A DNA stretch of 64,000 nt from Ilyonectria destructans (Eukaryota > Ascomycota > Sordariomycetes > Hypocreales > Nectriaceae). The position numbers and the translations under genes were made by a program. The notes below the pieces were generated by a model that saw only the letters and a program-made list of their open reading frames with translations, had not been told where the DNA came from and made no database searches. Shown piece after piece: positions 59,750-64,000 of this stretch. Location of the stretch: contig JAHEWK010000002.1 in NCBI GenBank assembly GCA_020740775.1, positions 1,302,001-1,366,000 of the forward strand, read 5' to 3'. Each line of letters begins with the position of its first letter. Position 1 is the first letter of the stretch.

Positions 59750-62351
59750 CGCATGACGAAAATCTCACTAGGTGTTAGTTAAAGACGGACATTTAGAACC
59801 TGAAGCTTACTAGGCATGATATCCAATATGACGGCGCGATATTCTTTCGATTAAGTCCAAGGGAGGTACGTCGAAATGGAGGATGTTGACGATGGTGCAG
59901 AAGAGAAAAACAACCGTGGCAGGTTCACGCAGAGTTGCTGCCTCCAGTCCGGACCCAAAGCACTTGAGTTATTCCCTGAGAATCACACGCTGCCTGGTCG
60001 CACCTGCGTGCAGTTCAACTTTGTTGGACAGACGTGGGTCATCCTTGTTTGATGTTCTTTCTTTTATAGCAACATTTCTGACAAGTGTGTCCCCATTGCG
60101 CCTTCACTGAGCTGCAGACTCTAACAACGCTAGCAAACCCGACGAAAAGGCAGTTGCGAATGTTTGGTTTGCCACGATAACATCATTTGGAGATATAATC
60201 GGCAATTCTGGTTTCCGGAAAGATGTGTCAAAGGTGTCTAATGTCGGGCTTTCAGGATGGCAAGTAGTGCAACATCTAATCTATCGTCCCTTAGAACGAT
60301 CTTCCTAAGGTGGATCCAACCCGGACCACCAGCTCTGTCTTCCCGTCAATTTGGTTCGTGGAATACCGCGGACTGTACTGCACGAGGTATCTAGAAAATA
60401 GTGAGAAGGAATGTTTCCTCCTTCTCACAATGGCGGTGCCACCACCAGCCATCATGACATGTTACCCGGGGCTGGAGCTGGAGGGTAGCGGGGGTTTGAC
60501 ATCTGGACCTCTCTTCGTACTATAGGTTTTCGTGAAACGTGCTAGGGGATTCTTAAAATATGTGGGTGTGCATTATTTGGGGGGCCTGTGTTACACACCC
60601 GATCTGATACGCGATTGTGTGCAACTGTAGCGTAGCGTAACATACCTTGTTGAAAATATGACCGCAAAATAGTCTATCGGATCAGAAATCCGATTTAGAT
60701 AAAGGGATAACTCTTAGCCATCCAGATTCAACAGATTCATGGTCACACGCGGTCATACACACGATCGGGTAGGCCTTTATTTGTGTTAGATGCCCACTTC
60801 AGAAGTCCGTTTTGGAGAGACCCGTGGGAGGCTTCCTGTTAAGAAATCAATACCGATATCGTACAGGGCATTTCGATTGAAAGAAGTTAGATTAATGTGA
60901 ACTTCTGAGCCTGAAACGATCTTGCTGAATGGAAGGTCGCGCATGGCGACAATTACAAGTCAATCTGAGGTAATCTCTACGGCGGCAACGCTATATGTAT
61001 TTACTCTTACTGCAAAAACAGTAGCTTCAAATAGCAGTTACCTTATGGTGGACGGACAAATGGGTCCGCAAGAAGACTTTCCCTGAACTTCAGTCCCAGG
61101 TCCATATCCGCACTACGAGTTCTGACTCGGCCACGCTACTGCAACTTGCCGATCATTCGGAACAGATGAACCGATTCGGAATAGACGCCTGTGCCACAGA
61201 ACCAGATGGCCATCGTGTGCGATGATGGCCCAATTTGGTGATACTGCATGCGAGCTTTGTTGGTTCCTGTTCAGTCGCACATTGTCAACTCTGCGCCACC
61301 CCATATCTACATCTCGCTCCAGTCGAGCATCTACCGAACAAGGATGAAATCTCTTATTCGAGGGCAACTCAGACCGGCATAATTAGTCTCTTCGACTAGT
61401 TAGCCACTTGGATGGATGAAACACGTGCGAAAGGCCCATGAAGATGGATCTAGCGCAAATGCACGTCTGCGACGGACCCTCCACCAGGGGTTTGTCAGTG
61501 CCATGTAAGCCACGACCTGTAACCGAGTCAGTTGCCAACAAATGGGACCCTGCACGGACAATTAGGAACGGATTCTTGCGGGGTCGGCAGAAAATTCGAG
61601 AGTTAAATAATATAGCACAAGTCCAAGAGCTTGCTCTATCTCGTGATCAAGACAATTATCCTCCTCCAAAAGCTTTGGCCTGTAAAAATCCCAACTTCTT
61701 GGCCAAGAGTGGCCACTATCTGCACAAGTTTTTCCACAGAGATGTACACCTAAGGGGCAAACATAATGTCCCTTTCAAAATAGATCAAGCGGCCGGCCCG
61801 TTCGCTCGTATTTCCGAACTAAAACTCTCTGAAATTTCCTTCAAATATCCTTCGCACGGTGATGGTGGTGGTGGTGGTAGTAGTGGTGATGGCGTGGGGA
61901 TGGGTCGGGTCCCGTTAATAGTGGTGGGAATACAAGAAATGCCAAAGGGTAAAAAAGAAATGTCCATGTGTCGCATGCCAGATAAATGAGCTCGCTGAAC
62001 GAGCTGGGTATCTCGATGAGCCTTCCTCATGCTCCTCTTCATCTCGCCCTCCTCCTCTTCCTCTGCACCGAGGTCTCATTCCCAAAATGTGAATTCGACC
62101 CAGCTCAACTTGACGCTCAAATAAATAAAATGAAACAAGGGGGCGTAATCCCAAAACATCAGTCAGCTCGGATGCGTCGTTGCTCGTCCAGAAAGGGAGA
62201 AAAAAGGGTGGGCGATGTTGTAGCTGTCTCAATCCTTGAAAAATAAAAAAATGCAAAAGAAAAAGACCAAGGGTATGAAAACAGCAAATATAGCGCTGGT
62301 TGTTGTTCTTGTTGCTTGGCTCTGGGGTGTGGTAAACCATACCGCGTTGGT
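59750..62351. other. Intergenic, 2.6 kb
   Basis: No supported gene. The longest ORF (61438-61989 plus, 183 codons) has no recognised domain and ends in simple-sequence GGT repeats (about 61860-61890). The rest is A+T-richer than average. The last 300 bp are the 3' region of the small gene at 62352. Confidence 0.45.
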
Positions 62352-62978
62352 TTACTTGATGTTCTTGAAGAGGTCGGCACCCAGACTTCCCTCATCCTTC
62401 TCGAGGTCGGCCATCTCGGGAATCATGGGAGGGGGCGGGCCGGAGGGCTTCTTGTTGAAAGTCGGAGTCGGAGGAGCGGCCTCGAAGACGGTGCTGGCCC
62501 GCTTGGAGCTCGAATCTCCAGTCCTTATCCGTCGGAACCAGCCGCTGGTCCTCTTGGACTTGCGGTCATCCATGAAGCTGGAGCCGCTCTGGCTGGAGGG
62601 TCGCGCACCGTTGGCGACTGTGAGACTTCCGTTCGACTGCAACTGGCCCTCTACGTAACTGTTATTCAACGTGCTCCTGCTAAATAGGCGGCGGATGCTG
62701 CCTTGGCGGCTCGACGCGGCGGGACTCAGGGGAACAGCGTCTTCCGCGGAGCGCTTGGTGCCAGCTAGATTACCATTGGTAGAAGCAGGCTTGCTTTCTT
62801 CATTGACCTCCTTGACGACCTTCTTGTTGTTTTCCTCGGCGGGTGGAGGCGTTTGGGGAGGAGTCGGGACCTTGAGAACCGGAGAGTCCGGGGGAGGCGG
62901 AATATCGGTGCCGTCGGTGATGCTGCCAAAGTTGAGATTCAGAGCAGGCAGCTCGAAGCGTGAAGCGAGAGTCGGCAT
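62352..62978 (-). CDS. Small Pro/Ser-rich protein, 208 aa, function unknown
   Basis: Intronless in this model. The ATG at 62978 is preferred over the longer frame from 63104 because the upstream part (MPSPPRSHPPANPRV and on) is leader-like, whereas MPTLASRFELPALNLNFGSITDGTDIPPPPDSP starts a patterned sequence. It contains two basic amphipathic stretches, RQGSIRRLFSRSTLNNSY and RKSKRTSGWFRRIRTGDSS, both with basophilic kinase-type sites, then a Pro-rich segment GPPPPMIPEMADLEKDEGS and a terminal ADLFKNIK. The acidic-hydrophobic ends flanking basic patches look like a conserved adaptor-type peptide rather than random ORF. No family name recognised. Confidence 0.65.
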   Translation of the reverse strand: MPTLASRFELPALNLNFGSITDGTDIPPPPDSPVLKVPTPPQTPPPAEENNKKVVKEVNEESKPASTNGNLAGTKRSAEDAVPLSPAASSRQGSIRRLFSRSTLNNSYVEGQLQSNGSLTVANGARPSSQSGSSFMDDRKSKRTSGWFRRIRTGDSSSKRASTVFEAAPPTPTFNKKPSGPPPPMIPEMADLEKDEGSLGADLFKNIK

Positions 62979-64000
62979 GATGTCGAGGCGGATCGCAAGA
63001 ACTGCCGAGTTTTTGATTCGAGAGGAGACGAGACGCGATGAGATGAGATTGAGAGGGAGGACCCGGGGGTTCGCAGGGGGATGGGACCTAGGAGGCGACG
63101 GCACGAGTCGGTCGATGTTGGCTTAGTCAAGATGGTGGAGAGCTCTGGGAACTGGTGAAGCCGACGATGTTGAATCCAAAACGCGGGATGAGATGACGAA
63201 GCAGAGTTTCGAGTCCCCGCAGAAACACAACGACGGGACGTTTGGAAAGGAGAGCAACGGTACAGTTCAGTTCAGGGTCGTAGCCTGTCAGGTACGGCGA
63301 CCGAAGGTGGAAAAGTAGCGAGCAGGGGGGTGGAGGGTGGCTTTGGAGTTGCAAGGGTCCGGTCGTGGCGTGGCGTGCTTTTGGATTTGGCGATGGAGCT
63401 GGTCGCGAGAGACGCAATTGCGGCGCGGAGGAGGCGATTTGAGGGCGTGGAGATGACGGGACAGACGAAAGCTGAGGACGAGAAGCCGGAGACACGCAAC
63501 GTAGGAGAATGCAATGCCGAAAGGGGGACCAAAAAAAAAGGAAGTCTGTGAGTCTGGACAGACAGGTGGAGGATGCAGTCTTTGGGGAGGAGTAGAAAGC
63601 TACCAGCCAACAAAGGTGGGTGGAGCAGGTCTAGAAGGGGGCTGGTAGGCGGGCTGGTGGGCAGGCTACGTACCTTTTCAGTGGGCTCGCGAGCTGGGAG
63701 AGGTCAACGGGAGTGTGCCAACGGTAGCCAAGGGGTACCGAAGAGACCAAAGAGCCTGACCAAAGAGTGCCCAGCGTCCAAAAAGAGGGGCCAAAAGCTG
63801 CCCCATTTGGGCGTGGTGGGCCCTGGTTGTACGGCCCGGCGCTGGACATGGCCCCTAGAGCCATCCACTGGAACCACTGGGACCGCTGAGCCCACTGGAG
63901 AGCCACTGCTAGTACCCACTGGAGGGTCAGTGCCACGCACCGGGTTCGGAGCCATCTGGCCAGTTGGGAAGCAGGCCCAGTCCCTCCCAGTCCCTCCCAG
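62979..64000. other. Upstream region and window edge
   Basis: Leader and promoter of the 208-aa gene (CT-rich on the minus strand), then sequence rich in CCACTGG-type words. A 10-bp tandem repeat (cccagtccct) closes the window from 63976. No gene seen. Confidence 0.5.
63976..64000 (+). repeat. 10-bp tandem repeat at window end
   Basis: The unit cccagtccct occurs about 2.5 times and runs into the window edge, so the array may continue beyond it. Confidence 0.75.

Noticed and set aside
61438..61989. 183-codon plus-strand ORF
   Set aside because: No recognised domain, ends in a GGT simple repeat; kept only as a low-probability candidate.

Overview
The window looks like nuclear DNA of a filamentous ascomycete (Pezizomycotina), most likely a sordariomycete; I cannot name the genus. 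The evidence is dense short spliceosomal introns (mostly about 42-155 bp, GTNNGT donors, CTRAY branch sites, YAG acceptors), long CT-rich leaders, large low-complexity Ser/Pro-rich proteins, and families typical of these fungi (RRT8-like spore wall protein, AreA GATA-like domain protein, BOR1, Cti6). There are no bacterial-style operons, no recognised rRNA or tRNA, no CRISPR array and no secondary-metabolite synthase.

Layout. 0.4-1.7 kb (+): RRT8-like membrane protein, seven exons. 3.7-8.9 kb (+): a giant secreted Ser/Thr-rich mucin-like protein (1,697 aa). 10.1-11.2 kb (+): secretory-pathway protein with a His-rich segment before its membrane anchor. 12.1-12.6 kb (+): L-rhamnose mutarotase. 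13.1-15.8 kb (-): EGF-like single-span membrane protein with a very long disordered N-terminal tail. 15.8-24.0 kb: a gene desert, GC/CT-rich at first and then an A+T-richer island (about 19.6-23.8 kb) holding a broken DUF7924-like gene. 24.0-27.6 kb: divergent pair for leucine catabolism, methylcrotonyl-CoA carboxylase beta (-) and isovaleryl-CoA dehydrogenase (+), sharing a 317-bp promoter. 30.1-31.5 kb (+): mitochondrial-type polyol dehydrogenase of the SDR family. 31.5-37.9 kb: desert ending in a long CT-rich leader. 37.9-39.5 kb (+): AreA GATA-like domain protein. 40.7-45.3 kb (-): 1,549-aa disordered protein with reiterated RKS[ML]R motifs. 47.0-49.1 kb (-): uncharacterised membrane protein with a CxxC element. 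50.6-52.7 kb (+): Cti6-like PHD protein. 53.1-54.1 kb (-): mitochondrial ribosome-assembly GTPase Mtg1. 54.6-56.5 kb (+): BOR1 anion/boron transporter with an overlapping upstream ORF. 56.9-57.9 kb (+): second SDR. 58.5-59.7 kb (-): F-box-like protein. 62.4-63.0 kb (-): small conserved-looking disordered protein.

Functional connections are few. Only the IVD/MCCB pair is clearly one pathway: isovaleryl-CoA to 3-methylcrotonyl-CoA to 3-methylglutaconyl-CoA. The mutarotase and the polyol dehydrogenase are stand-alone sugar-metabolism genes. All exon structures were read by eye from splice signals and reading-frame continuity and have not been tested against RNA.
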